DNA from: Corydoras sp. C115
Lineage: Eukaryota > Chordata > Actinopteri > Siluriformes > Callichthyidae
Assembly (NCBI GenBank): GCA_019802505.1
Contig: JAFMOC010000007.1
Span: 10,674,001 to 10,738,000, forward strand
Reading direction: 5' to 3'
DNA: 64,000 bases
Numbering within the stretch: the stretch's first letter is position 1; every line of letters starts with the position of its first letter. Made by a program: the position numbers and the translations under genes. This document shows positions 34,816 to 47,556 of this stretch, one piece after another. Under the pieces are notes generated by a model. The model did not search any database and was not told where the DNA came from. It was given only the letters and a program-made list of their open reading frames with translations.

Positions 34816-34943
34816 GCGATGGATTGGCGCCCTGTCCTGGGTCTATCTGCCCAGCGCCCGAGATGTTCTCCCCTGGATGGGCATGGGGAACCCCACCGCG
34901 ACCCGAATAGAGGATAAAGCGGGAGATAATGAATGAATGAATG
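34816..34943 (+). repeat. V-SINE 3' fragment with its own target duplication
   Basis: Starts at CAGCGATGGATTGGCG and ends in (GAAT)n. Bracketed by AATGTTAACGA. Same breakpoint, within two bases, as the fragment at 24377. Confidence 0.85.
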
Positions 34944-35342
34944 TTAACGAAAGTAGTATTTCAATGCCTTTGCAAAAAAAAAAAAAATTCTTCAAAAAAC
35001 AACCTATAAAGAGTGCACGTTTTGTAGAAATTTTAATTAATTAGTGGTTGGGGCCTCCCTAATAGAGATTTCAATAAGAGTGTTGTTGTATTTTACTGCA
35101 TTGATCGTCACAGGGGCCGCCTTAGCATTCAATGACTAACCAGTCGTTGTCAAGGGGCTGCAGGCCAGCTCGGGGCCTATTGGTTGTTTGCTTACCCTGT
35201 TGAAACTAGAGTGGTTTAGAACTTTTAGTTTCGTAATATTTTCACATCTTATAAGCTCATAGTACAGAGGTTTACTAATGTTTATTAAGTGTATTCTGAT
35301 ATCAACGCGTTCATTAGTATGACATTCTTCAGCTTGCAAACA

Positions 35343-35688
35343 TTCATTCATTATCTCCCGCTTTATCCTCTATTAGGGTCGCGGTGGGGTTCCCCATGCC
35401 CATCCAGGAGAGAACGTCTCGAGCGCTGGGCAGATAGACCCAGGACAGGGCGCCAATCCATCGCTGGACACACACTCACTCACACAGACACACTCTATAT
35501 GGGGCAATTTTTGAGAATTCAATTGACTTCATCCATGTTTTTGGACTGTGGGAGGAAACCAGAGAACCCGGAGGAAACCCACGCAGACACGGGGAGAACA
35601 TGGAAACTCCACCCAGATGGGGATTCGAACCGGGAATCCCTAGTGCTGAGAGGCGAACGTGCTAACCACTAAGCCACCGTGCCACCTG
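35343..35688 (-). repeat. V-SINE copy, inverted, with target duplication
   Basis: Full-length minus copy flanked by TGCAAACATT on both sides. Confidence 0.88.
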
Positions 35689-35729
35689 CAAACATTAAAA
35701 ATTGATTTTATCTCATTAAATAATTGATA

Positions 35730-36080
35730 GGGCGGTACGGTGGCTTAGTGGTTAGCACGTTCGCCTCTCAGCACTAGGGATTCCCAGTTCGAATGCCAAT
35801 CTGGGTGGAGTTTCCATGTTCTCCCCGTGTCCGCGTGGGTTTTTTCCGGGTTCTCCGGTTTCCTCCCACAGTCCAAAAACATGGATCAAGGTCGATTGAA
35901 TTCTCCAAATTGCCCCATATTTTTGTGAGTGAGTGTGTGAGTGACTGTGTGTCGAGATTGGCGCCCTGTCCTGGGTGTATCTGCCCAGCGCCCGAAACCT
36001 TCTCTCCTGGATGGGCATGGGGACCCCCCCCCACACAGCCCTAGTAGAAGATAAAGCGGAAGATAATGGATGGATGGATA
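35730..36080 (+). repeat. V-SINE copy
   Basis: Full-length plus copy with a GATG tail, a short deletion at TGTGTCGAGATTGG, and a C-rich expansion at about 36023-36032. Confidence 0.85.
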
Positions 36081-36152
36081 AATAACTGATATTTCCAAAC
36101 TCTTTTATTACATTTGATGTAAAAAGCAACATTAAAGTTACATTGGATGTAA

Positions 36153-36226
36153 AACGTTCTCCCCTGGATGGGCCTTGCAACCCTAGTGGATAGAGGATAA
36201 AGCAGAATATAAAGGATGGATGGATG
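36153..36226 (+). repeat. V-SINE 3' end fragment
   Basis: CGTTCTCCCCTGGATGGGC...AGGATAAAGC, ending in a GATG tail. About 75 bp after the preceding copy. Confidence 0.7.
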
Positions 36227-37872
36227 TTTTATCTAGATAGCTGGGGTGGTGGTACATTTATTATGTTGCTTTAAAAAGAGTCATTAGAGAATATACAAAA
36301 GCAGTAGATGGGGAATGTAGTACAGTAAATACGGTGCACCAGGTTATTTCCTGTGTTCTGTTTAACACTGAGTCCCTTAATAGTAATTGTCACAGAATAA
36401 AATGCTACATATTATTTTATATACCTAAAATTAATATCAGTAGTAATATTTTCTTTTAGCATATTCATATAAGTTTATAAATTATATTCAAATATTCTGT
36501 CAGTCCCAGCAGTCCATTTGATTACAGCCTGTAACAATTATGAATAAACTCATTACAATAAAAATTGCTCTGTAATATTTTGAAGAAAAATGATTGTCTG
36601 TAGACCAGTAATTATAACAGAAATCATAATAAAAGACACATGAAAAAATATTTCTTCTGCTAGTTTTATTCAGTAGCATTTGATCTTAGGTGCAGAGGTA
36701 CAGAATAGAGCACATTTAGTGCTGGTTGTTTCTCTGCTTGTTTACTTAGTTTTCTATCAGTGAAAATAAGAAGTAATGACAGAAAAAAAGAGCTAAGGGC
36801 ACATATTTTCTTTGCTAACACTATATCTTTTAACATTTGCATTTTATAACCATAAGCTAGCTCATTAGCTTCTTTTTAATATAATTTACTGCTTAAAATT
36901 TAACAACAAAATATAAATGATCAGCAAATAAAGTGCTACAATGCAAAATATATATATATAAAAAAAATTAACAAGTTTCCAGACACTTACTAAAAATACA
37001 GGGTAATGTGTGCTGAAATAAACTCCTGATAGCAAATTCCACCTCATATGCAACTTGCTGCCCAGGGCAATTTTAGTGCCATATTTAAACCATTCCAAAA
37101 AGAGGAATCCACAATTACAAACAATTGGTTGATAGTTTGTATTGGTGGAGTTTAATCACAATTCAAGTTAGGCATTCTGAGGACTCTAGGAATGAGAATT
37201 TGCTAATAGGATATAAAGCTCTAGCTGGGCAAGTGCTGATAGTAAAAGTTCCCTCCATGTTGATATTCTTATTCAAAGTGTGAAGAAGAAGGGGAAAGAT
37301 CCCAGTTTCCCTCTTGCATAACACAAGGGCACATTTTTCTTTAGTTTACTGGTGTAGGGATGAGAGGCAGACTTCTGTTTCATGTCAGTGGGTTGTTTAC
37401 ATTTGCATGTCGTGAGATAGGCCTAATAGGTTGAAAAAATTGTGTAACCATCCAATTGTCATGAATTGCATAGACTTATATTATATGTGTATTACTTAGA
37501 GACAGGCAGAGGATGTAAAATATAAGGTTTTCATAATGCATATACAATGGTCCAAAGGATTTTTGTTTGTGTTTTGGGTTTTTTTTTTTTAGATCTGAAC
37601 ATGCAGTCAATCATGATGTAGTGCCGCTAGTGGAAAGAGGGTTAAGTTAACTCAACCACCTAACCACTAAGCCACCACCTCCCTTGCATTATGCATGTTA
37701 TTTAAATATATTGAATAAGGACAGAAATTTTATGAAGGATAAAATTTAGGAGCCAGACTATGTCTGATTGTTTATAAAGGTAGTAGGGTATTTAGGGTTA
37801 CTATTAAAGTATGAATAAATAAATGAAGGAAAAGGATCAGAGAAGTTGAATATGATAGGTTTGGGTTTAAGC
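36227..37872. other. Gene-free interval; probable 3' UTR at its right edge
   Basis: AT-rich. No exon supported on either strand. It should contain the 3' UTR of the filament gene that ends at 37873; minus-strand AATAAA candidates occur only far away (about 36664). Confidence 0.45.
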
Positions 37873-40800
37873 CTAAACAGGCAAAGAATAGTATGTCAGT
37901 CGAATCTCCTCCCCCTCGAGAAGCTGCCTGTTAAAACAAACAAGAGCATAAATGACCACAAGAAGACATTAAACATTAAAAACATACATGAAATAAATAA
38001 TGTATTGTTAATATTAGGTGACTTAAAAAAGAGAATTGTTACTTGTAGGCTGCAATCTCGATGTCCAGAGCCATTTTTACATTTAGCAGGTCTTGATACT
38101 CCTTTAAGTAGTGAGCCATCTCCTCTTTGGCCTCAACAATATCTCTTTCCAGATTGCTTATCTTCCCCTACAAAACATAGAAACTGCTCAAACAAAGAAC
38201 TTCCCATCCAGGGGAGAACTTTTCGGGCACTGGGCAGATACACCCAGGACAGGGCTCCAATCTATTGCTGGGCATACACTCCAACAGACACATGCACAAA
38301 CACACTCTATATGGAGCAATTTGGAGAATTTCATTGACTTTGATCCATGTTTTTAGACTGTGGGAGGAAACCGGAAAACCCGGAGGAAACCCACGCGGAC
38401 ACGGGGAGAACATGGAAACTCCACCCAGATTGGGATTTGAACCGGGAATCCCTAGCGCTGAGAGGCGAACGTGCTAACCACTAAGCCACCGTGCCGCCAC
38501 TATTTTACAAAGTTATCCTGAAAATGTATACCTGTAGTCTTTAGAAATGAATGATAAAACTATAAAAGCAATTAAAGATTATGTCAGCAGGTGGACCTGC
38601 ATTCTTTGGTAATCGTTACCTGATATTACTCTTTTTAGTGTTTTGCTAAATAAGTGACAAATACAATGTTGTGTTTGTTTGGGCATTTCAGAAAGAACTA
38701 CTTTAGCTACTAATTAATGCAATTATCTATCAGTTAATCAATCAATTTATTTATTTTAATTTTTTGAATAAATTTTTTTTTTAATAAAAAATTAAAATAA
38801 ATACAGTTAATGTTCACATCAACCTTTATTATGGAAAATCTGTCATGTTATTTTGACTGTGGCCAAATGTGTTGATATATGATATGAGCATGTACAGTTG
38901 TGATCAAATTTATTCAACCCCCAATGCTGCGAAGGGTTTTATGGAATTCAGTGCACATTTGTAATTGTGTTCATAATGAAATCTTACAAGGACTTGTTAA
39001 AGAACTAAATGCAACTAAGATAGCATCAATTGTTTTTGTCATAAAGTATTAAATGGCCTTTTTGTGATTTCTTCATTGACACAATTATTCAACCCCTTTA
39101 CAACTACCACTCATAAGAACAGAGGTTCATTCCAGTGTTTTCAATCAGGTATTGAAAACACCTGTGGATGTCAACGAGCAGCAATCAAGCATGATAAGCA
39201 CCAATTAGGCAGATTTAAAAGGACTGTGATACTCAGCTCCTTCTAGACATCTACTGGTGTGTTTACAAGCATGGTGAAGGCAAGAGAATGGTCCCAGAAG
39301 ACAAGAGAAGAGGTTATTGCTCTTCACAAGAATGGCAATGGATATAAAAAGATTGCGAAGTTGTTAAATATTCCAAGAGACACTATCGGAAGTATCATTC
39401 GCAAGTTCAAGTTAAAGGGCACAGTGGAAACGTTACCTGGTCGTGGCAGAAAGAAGATCCTGACCGCGACTGCTGTGCGCTACCTGAAGCGTAATGTGGA
39501 GAAAAATCCCCGCGTGACTGCTAAGGAACTGAAAAAAGACCTGTCAGATGTGGGCACTGAAGTTTCAGCTCAGACAATAAGGCGCGCACTGCATAACGAA
39601 GACCTCCATGCCAGAACTCCCAGGCGCACCCCCTTGCTGACTCCAAAGAACAAGAAAAGTCGACTGCAGTATGCCAAAAGTCATGTGGACAAGCCACAAA
39701 GGTTTTGGGACAGTGTACTGTGGTCAGATGAAACTAAATTAGAACTGTTTGGGACAATGGACCAGCACTATGTTTGGAGGAGGAAGAACCAGGCTTATGA
39801 ACAAAAGAACACCTTGCCTACTGTGAAGCATGGCGGGGGGTCAATTATGCTTTGGGGCTGTTTTGCTTCTAATGGTACAGGAAAGCTTCAACGTGTGCAG
39901 GGTACCATGAAGTCCCTTCAGTACCAGGATATCTTGGAGGAAAATGTGATGGAGTCAGTCACAAACCTGCGGCTTGGGAGACGTTGGACCTTCCAACAGG
40001 ACAATGATCCGAAGCACACATCCAAGTCCACTAGAGCATGGTTGAACATGAAAGGCTGGAACATTCTAGAGTGGCCATCGCAATCACCAGACTTAAATCC
40101 AATTGAGAACCTCTGGTGGGACCTAAAATAGGCAGTTGCAGTGCGCAAGCCTAAGAATGTGACTGAACTGGAGGCTTTTGCCCATGAAGAATGGGCTAAG
40201 ATACCCATAGGTCGCTGCAAGACACTTGTGTCAAGCTATGCTTCACGCTTGAAAGCTGTCATAACTGGAAAAGGATGTTGTACTAAGTACTAAAAAATAG
40301 TCACTAGGGGGTTGAATAAAACTGATAATGATGTGAGCACAGTAAAGACATTTGTGGTTATTCCATCATAAATATTATGTTATATTTGTCTAATTTATAA
40401 GTGCCTCTTTGATATATGACTGAAATGATCCAAATCAATGTCAAACTGGCCAAAACACTTTATTTCAGTGGGGGTTGAATAAATTTGATCACAACTGTAT
40501 AACTGCAGATATACTGGGTGCAATAAAGGTTAAAATACTTTAATATCATTGTTTATATAATAGAAAGAGATCTTTATGATTTGACCTTTTATTTTCACCA
40601 AATGTACATAGTGTATATACAAATGCACCTGATATCAGCTTAAGCACTCTGTTAGCCTCTTATTAACAAGGCAGTTCTATTTATATAACTAGTAAGATAT
40701 TGTTAAAAGGAGAGGTTAATTGTGTCAATGTGTTTATCCGTGTGTCTACCCTGCAGTAATATGGTATTTTCAATCAAATCTAAAAACAAAGTTTAATTTC

Positions 40801-41771
40801 AATACGAAAATAAATAAATCTACAGTGATTTTGTTTGATACCTGATACTTGGTGACTTCTTCACCCTGGGTCTCTTCTAGTTCTATAAGCTGGCCATTCA
40901 GGGAGCTGATGACACTTCGAAGCGTCTCAACCTCAGCAGTGCAGGCGAGCAAGAGCTGCCGATGTTTGGCTGTTTCTTCACGTATTAACCGCACAGACTC
41001 CTGCTGCTTATCAGCTGCCTGTGTCACACTGGTCACCTTGTCTTGGTACCAGGCCTCAGCTGTCTGCATGTTGCACCTTGCCAAACTCTCATACTGGCCT
41101 CGGATCTCTTTAAGGGCAGTGGAGAGGTCTGGTCGACTCACATCTGGCTCAATGGTAAGATTAGCCACCTGGAGCTGTGCTCTCAGCTCCTCCTGCTCCT
41201 CCCTGAACACCTGCTTCAGGAAAGTCAGCTCCTCTGTCAGAGTGATGACGCTTGCCTCAGTCTCAGAGGTCCACAGCACGGTCCTGTCTGCTTCATCCCT
41301 CATGCGCCGCAGTTCATCTTCAGCCTGCTGACGCCGACGCACCTCCTCGTTCCACCTCATCTCCAGCTGCTCATGCTCCAGTCGAAGCTTGTCTTTCTTA
41401 GCCTCTAGTTGCTCCTTATCCTGAGCCTCGTTGTGCAGCTGCTGACGGAGGCCGTGTACTTCTTGCTGGTACAGTAGTTGCAAACGAGATGGCTGAGACT
41501 GCAAGCGCTGCAAAGTCTCCAGCTGCAACATCAGCACCTGATTCTTCTGCTCTAAATGACGCACCTTGTCGATGTAGCCAGCAAAGCGGTCGTTCAGTCC
41601 CACTAGTTCTTCTGTTTCCTGAGTTCTTCGTCCAACCAACTCTGCACACACCACACTCAGCTTGTTTGGCTCCCAGCATCCCACTGGCTCCGAACTCAGC
41701 ATCCGACGTGAGGAAGAAAAAGGCATAGGAGTGAGACGCGGATTGTTAGAGTGTTTGTCCCAACACCGCAT
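37873..41771 (-). CDS. Tailless intermediate filament protein (type IV-like)
   Basis: Coiled-coil cytoskeletal protein. Exons: 40842-41771, 38043-38167, 37873-37927; 369 aa. Seen: head of about 50 residues; helix-initiation motif LNDRFAGYIDKVRHLEQKN; long heptad rod without the extra 42 residues of lamins; helix-termination motif EYQDLLNVKMALDIEIAAY-KQLLEGEE; then only about ten residues to the stop. The second intron splits the codon right after IAAY and the first lies in coil 2. From memory these match neurofilament/internexin genes (type IV) and not vimentin-type genes. Nearest relatives are probably neurofilament light or alpha-internexin; I do not name an ortholog. In-frame ATGs upstream (41798, 41834) are possible starts; 41771 was chosen for its Kozak context and position. 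A Tc1 element and a SINE occupy the introns. No filament gene is known at human 2p13. Confidence 0.85.
38197..38499 (-). repeat. V-SINE copy, inverted, lacking its tail
   Basis: Starts at CCCATCCAGGGGAG and runs to the head (CCACCGTGCCGCC). It lies 30 bp from the splice acceptor of the second filament exon. Confidence 0.85.
38895..40497 (+). mobile_element. Nearly intact Tc1-like transposon, 1603 bp
   Basis: Flanked by TA on each side. Terminal inverted repeats CAGTTGTGATCAAATTTATTCAACCCC (left) and its near-exact complement at 40471-40497. It holds one transposase gene in the same orientation and sits in the first intron of the filament gene, opposite to it. Length is normal for Tc1 elements. 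The near-perfect ends suggest a recent insertion. Confidence 0.92.
39271..40293 (+). pseudogene. Tc1 transposase with one in-frame stop
   Basis: DDE transposase of 340 codons. N-terminal paired-type helix-turn-helix (REWSQKTREEVIALHKNG...), a GRGRK hook, then catalytic Asp in LWSDETK, Asp in QQDNDPKHT and Glu in SPDLNPIENLW (34 residues between the last two, as in DD34E). One TAG at 40129-40131 interrupts the frame just after the Glu block; the frame is otherwise open to the natural TAA at 40291. I start it at the second Met (MVKAREW), the usual Tc1 start. Confidence 0.9.
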
Positions 41772-41948
41772 CGTGGAAAAGGAGTAAATAAGGTTCATGA
41801 TGATGAATTGTTCAAATTCTCCTAGCCTGATCAATAACGTAATGCATGTAGAGATTTTTTATATTTTTTTAAGTCCCCCTTGTTCTACACACCATGGATG
41901 GAGATGAACCGGCACTGCACCAGCTCAGAAACACTGCGCTGCAGCACG

Positions 41949-41956
41949 TTTTATAT
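41949..41956 (-). promoter_or_regulatory. TATA box of the filament gene
   Basis: ATATAAAA on the minus strand, 178 bp before the chosen ATG, next to a (CA)n tract at 41958-41992. This would put the transcription start near 41920 and give a 5' UTR of about 150 nt. Confidence 0.5.
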
Positions 41957-41999
41957 CACACACACACACACGCACACACGCACACGCACACTGCAGACC

Positions 42000-43090
42000 A
42001 ATGAGGAACTCAGAATCGCTAGAAATTGGTTTTATGGTTCAGTTAGAAAAGTATACAGAGGGGTAGGGCATTGTTTTGTGATTCCTTACAAATAAATCAA
42101 CAATGAAATACAGATTTAAAGAGTATCTTAATGGCTTAGGTCTGTAATACAAAATACAATTTAAATGTACACAAATAAATACGTTTTCTTCGCCAGATCC
42201 ATATAATAAATTTGGCACAGGAAAGCCTTCAGCTTACAGCAACAGAATATTCTTGAATATTATGCATTATTATTTGGTGTCGCTCTATTATTAAGACATG
42301 AATAACGACCAGAGCAGTTTAAGAGTACATTGTCTTCCAAAAATATTGATCATATTAAACATAAACAGATTGTAATAAAATATGTCTTCATTCCTTTTAA
42401 AGCAGCATGCAAAAAAAGTTTTTCCACATATAGAAACTAATTGTTCATGGACAAAAACAGCTAATTAACAGTAGCTAATGGCAGAGGTAATAAACTGGCA
42501 TGTATTTTCAAGAAACTTATTTTAAAGACTTGTTTCTATCACATTAATCTGCTGTTCATTTGGTTAATTGCCTAGTTACACAGAACAAGGCGTCGAAATA
42601 AAAATAAATAAATAAATAAATAAATAGACACTGCTCAAATTATTAAACCAAAAGACCTTTAACAGGTTTAGATGGTGATACAAATACAAAGCTGAATGTC
42701 AAAAAGAAAAAAAAATGCACAAAGAACACAAGTTATTTTGTAATGGTTTAAACATGACTGCAGTGGTTGAGATCACCTCAGATCGTACTTTTCATAAAGC
42801 ATTTTTTATAAATAATGAAATAAAATCTCTGAAGGTTCCCGAAGACCACAACTCTGTACTGAAGAGATTAATTAGAGATTAGCGAGCATGAACATTTTCT
42901 TAGATCTTGTCGTTTTTTAAAATAATAAATAAATGAAGTTGTTTTAGCATATTATTCCTTAGACTTTAGTGACAGCCTAAATGTGATTGCATATAAAACT
43001 AGCTATACATTTGTTTTAAAAACAAGTTTGGCTAACAACTTTTAACACTTAAAAGGTAAATTTATGCAATATTTGGACTTATTATATTTG
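42000..43090. other. Gene-free interval
   Basis: AT-rich sequence with a short (AAAT)n at 42602-42626. Nothing recognisable between the filament promoter and the next SINE. Confidence 0.5.
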
Positions 43091-43096
43091 TGCGTG

Positions 43097-43338
43097 CAGC
43101 ACGATGGCTTAGTGGTTAGAACGTTCACCTCTCAGCACTAGGGATTCCCGGTTCGAATCCCCATCTGGGTGGAGTTTTCATGTTCTCCCCGTGCCCGCGT
43201 GGGTTTCCTCCGGGTTCTCCGGTTTCCTCCCACAGTCCAAAAACATGGATCAAGTCAATTGAGTTCTCCAAATTGCCCCATATAGTGTGTGTGTGTGTGT
43301 GAGTGTGTGCCCAGCGATATATATTTAATGATTGATGA
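43097..43338 (+). repeat. V-SINE copy with 3' body deleted
   Basis: Head and central domain are intact to GCCCAGCGAT, followed directly by a degenerate ATGATTGATGAA tail. ATATTTGTGC occurs on both sides (about 43086 and 43340), so the whole deleted form is bracketed by a target duplication. Confidence 0.75.
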
Positions 43339-46126
43339 ATATATTTGTGCATGGTGGTATTATTACATTGCGTGGTACATATATAAATGTAATTACCCAC
43401 ACAATTATAATGCTGCAAATAAAACCCCTACATGTGTGCACCTATTGTTTAACTTTTGCTGCACCGATGCCCTTGTGTTCTGGTACATGTCATCATTCCT
43501 AAAGCAGCCATTTGTTCTGCAGAAATAGCATTCAGGATTCTCACTGCACATAAAGAAAAGTTACATTAAACTTATAATAAATTTTTATGTTAACAATTTT
43601 AGTTTAAAAAAAGGCTAGTTAATCATCACTCACTAATTCTTTCCAGGCTTTGTTCCACGATGTTTGTAGAGACCCACAAGTTCTGTCCCAGCAACTTTAT
43701 AACCCTAAAATTCAAACAACCAATCAATATCAATGCTAAAGATAATGGTCTCACTTAGATCATTTGAAATAAATACAGAGAAATAAATTGGTATTAACTG
43801 AGTACTTTCTAAAGTCTGATTAAAAAAAAAATACAATGCAGAATAACCTTTCTATGAATTAATCATGCTTTTAATGTCACAGAGAGATGATAATTTATAT
43901 ATATTTTTACTTTAGTTATTAAAGCCAAATCTCACAGCAATGGGTAGCTCCTGGGTAGTGACCCAGTCCAGTCAAAATCAAATTAATAAAATGCCTTTAT
44001 AGATGTGCGTGTGTGTATGCATTGCTGCCATGCAATAGATTGGCAATCTGCCCAGAGTTCTCTTTTCCGCAGTAGCTGCAAGAATATATGCCATCTATGG
44101 GATTGGCTCAAATAAAATAAAATGACTAGCAGTTAACTGTGTAACAGGACTTTCTCCTTTATAAAAAGTCCTTGCACATTTTTTCAAACAAAGGTAACTT
44201 TACGTAAAGTTAAGCGCTTAAACAGAAACACCATGCATATAAATCTTACATGAAATTTTTCAATGGCTCTTTCACAAGCCTCTTCCTTGGTGTAGTTGAT
44301 AAAAGCAGTGTTACATGAAGGCAATAATTTCACACTATGAACTGGTCCAATGATGTTTTCCAGTATTGTAAAAACAAATGTGGAGGAAAAAAGAAGATCC
44401 CCATGTTAATGTCACAGTAAATAAATACTGTAGTTGCAAAGAAATTTACTGAAGGAATGCCAAACTACAACAAGTCTTATTAATAGATCATTTAAAAAAA
44501 AATGAATCCTAATATCTCAAATGTAACTTACATTTTAAAGAGATGACAAAGCTTTGATTCTGTCAGAGCAGGCACTAGAGATGCAACCCAGACAGGAAAC
44601 AGCTCTCTAAAACATTTTCACAGAATTAGAATATCCATATATGTATATATGTAGTTAACAGATTCTTACAAGTCATTTGGTACAGTTGAAGGACTGACTG
44701 TAGGATGCTTCTGACGGACTGGTTTGAGTGGGACTTTTGGCGGTTGAGATGCAGGGGAAAACACTTGTTTATTAACATGCACTGGATCTAATACATTATT
44801 AGTGACTGTATTACCTGCAAAGATAAATAAAAAAGATAAAAATAAAAAACTTAATAATTGAAAAGTACTTTAACTGAAAGAGAAATTGTAAGAAGTTAAG
44901 TCTCACCGTGTAATTTTTCTAGAGCATTTAATGCTTTTTCTATAGTTCCATGTATGATTCAAACATTTGTACTCTGTTCTCTCATGTAACCCATTTTCTG
45001 TAAATAAGAAGTAAAATCATAGATTTAACAGGCATGCCATTGATTCTTATAAATGTTAAAAGAGCACAAAAGTACAACACTGATTATAGCTATAAAAAGT
45101 CCATATTTGCCATTATTGTAAATTCACTTTAAAGAAAACCTTTTCAAAAAACCTGGGGCCTATATTTGATTATACACAGGAGATCACCACAAATAACAGG
45201 TCTGGAGGAAGCAATGAACCTGGGCATAGCAAGAAAACTTAACATAGCTTCTGAGTCTTCAAAGAAGAAAAATGGATGACCCATTATGGTTCTAAACTTG
45301 AAATTTGTTCAAGATGTACTTGGATAAAATTATCAACTTTATATGTTATGTTTTTTCCTTCTACTGTAAATTTTAATAACATTAAATGCAATTTCAACCT
45401 GAGCATAGGATTAGCCTAATCACAGGAGCTGCATAAGATTTACTACTCCCTTTTACAAACATAGTGTTATATATAATGTATCAGCAATGTGGTAGTGTAA
45501 GTATCCATGCTGAGTCTGAGTCACTATGTAGTTTTCTATGGGGGTTTCACAACACACTGATTTCTAGTGTAAATATGATGTACTCTACAAGGTATCATAA
45601 GGACTTAAATGCAATGAAGCATAATGTGTCTCACAAAAATGAATTTTCTTGCATTTTGCAAACTTTGCACAAATATAAATGCTTGATATAAATGCTTTTT
45701 TAAAAACTTGCCATTAGCTGAATAATCTGCATGCTCATAAGCTCTTGTGCCACATCGGTGCAGGAGAGGTCTAACTTCAAAACTTCCCAGTAGATTAAAC
45801 CAGCTTCATAGTATTGCTGAAAAAAGTGGACAAAAAAACGAAAGAGTTTTGTAATTGCAAAAAGGAAATGTCATATGGTGTGTGTACAATTGTATGTTGA
45901 ATTGTTGTAATGCTTATCACTGTACCTTAAGCCCCACTAGTGCTTTTGCTTTTCTGTAGAGCCCTTTAATCCATGTGGGGTTTAATGCGAGGCAAATATC
46001 TGCATCTTGTAAAGCCTTGGTGTACTCCTGCAATTTTTCATAACAGTAGGAGCGGTTTCCAAACAACCTGTAAAGAACAAACTGAGTGAGTACCATTACT
46101 TAATAAAATCACTTAAAAAAGTGCTA

Positions 46127-46473
46127 GACACTAGGGATTCCCGGTTGGAATCCCCATCTGGGTGGAGTTTCCATGTTCTCCCCATGTCTGCGTGGGTTTC
46201 CTCTGAGTTCTCCGGTTTTCTCCCAAAACATGGAACAAAAACATGGAACAAGTCAAGTGAGTTCTCCAAATTGCCCCACATAGAGTGTGTATGCGTGCGT
46301 GTCTGTCTGTGTGAGTGAGTGTGTGCCCAGCGATAGATTGGCGCCCTGTCCTGGGTGTATCTGCCCAGCACCCGAAACGTTCTCCCCTGGATGGGCATGG
46401 GGAACCCCACCGTGACCCTAATATAGGATAAAGCGGAAGATAATGAATGAATGAATGAATGAATGAATGAATG
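46127..46473 (+). repeat. V-SINE copy lacking its tRNA-like head
   Basis: Starts at CACTAGGGATTCCCGG and ends in a long (GAAT)n. AAAAAAGTGCTAGA flanks both ends. In an intron of the TTC31-like gene. Confidence 0.85.
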
Positions 46474-47196
46474 AAAAAAAGTGCTAGAAAGATTTCTGCT
46501 GAAAGATTCTCTCCATATGATGCAAACTAAACATGCATGCAGTAGCACTGTACTACTAAAATATTAACCTATATATTACTGTTAGAGAAATAATAACACA
46601 GATGTAACAAATGTAACTCAGACAGCATCTGTAAATACATAAACAGGTAACAATATTTCATCATCTAGTTAAAAACATCTTACCCATTAACTAAATGTTC
46701 TGTGTTCCATGGTATATTTCTGGATGCTATGTTAGATATATGATGTTATTTATCTAGATGTAAATGCCACAAAATAAAAGAAGAAAGTCTAAGCTTTCAC
46801 ATTCCACATTTTATCCTAAACCCTAACATCTACAGTGCACAGCTAATGCTAATAAATTGGCCTTCAATGTTCCCAAATTGTTGCTGAACTCAAATAAATA
46901 AAAGCTACAGCATTTGTTTTTTAATCACTCCTTAAGTTTATATAGTTCAGGGTTTAAACTTACCTAAATTCATTAGGATTGTTTAATATGCCTTGAGTAA
47001 AATATTCCACTGCCAAAGCAAAATCTCCCGTTTTAGCAAATGAGTTTCCAATCACTGAAATGAAAAAAATAAAATGTCAAGTTTACAGTAAATACATGAT
47101 CTCAACACTAAAACCTGTTCAAGATAAAGATTACCTGCCAGATCGATGCTTTTTTTGACCGGATCAAAAAAATAAAAGATTATTTGTCAATATTAT

Positions 47197-47556
47197 TCAT
47201 TCATTCATTCATTCATTCATTATCTCCCGCTTTATCCTCTATTAGGGTCGCGGTGGGGTTCCCCATGCCCATCCAGGGGAGAACGTCTCGGGTGCTGGGC
47301 AGATAGACCCAGGACAGGGCGCCAATCCATCGCTGGGCACACACTCACACACTTAAGCACACTCTATATGGGGCAATTTAGAGAACTCAATTAACTTGAT
47401 CCATGTTTTTGGACTGTGGGAGGAAACCGGAGAACCCGGAGGAAACCCACGCAGACACGGGGAGAACATGGAAACTCCACCCAGATGGGGATTCGAACCG
47501 GGAATCCCTAGCGCTGAGAGGCGAACGTGCTAACCACTAAGCCACCGTGCCGCCCG
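47197..47556 (-). repeat. V-SINE copy, inverted, with target duplication
   Basis: Full-length minus copy flanked by GTCAATATTATT. Its left edge is about 35 bp from the acceptor-less TPR exon of the TTC31-like gene. Confidence 0.88.

Noticed and set aside
40849..41408. Long plus-strand frames of 121-160 residues
   Set aside because: Antisense shadows of the filament rod exon; low complexity Ser/Leu composition and no start or splice context.
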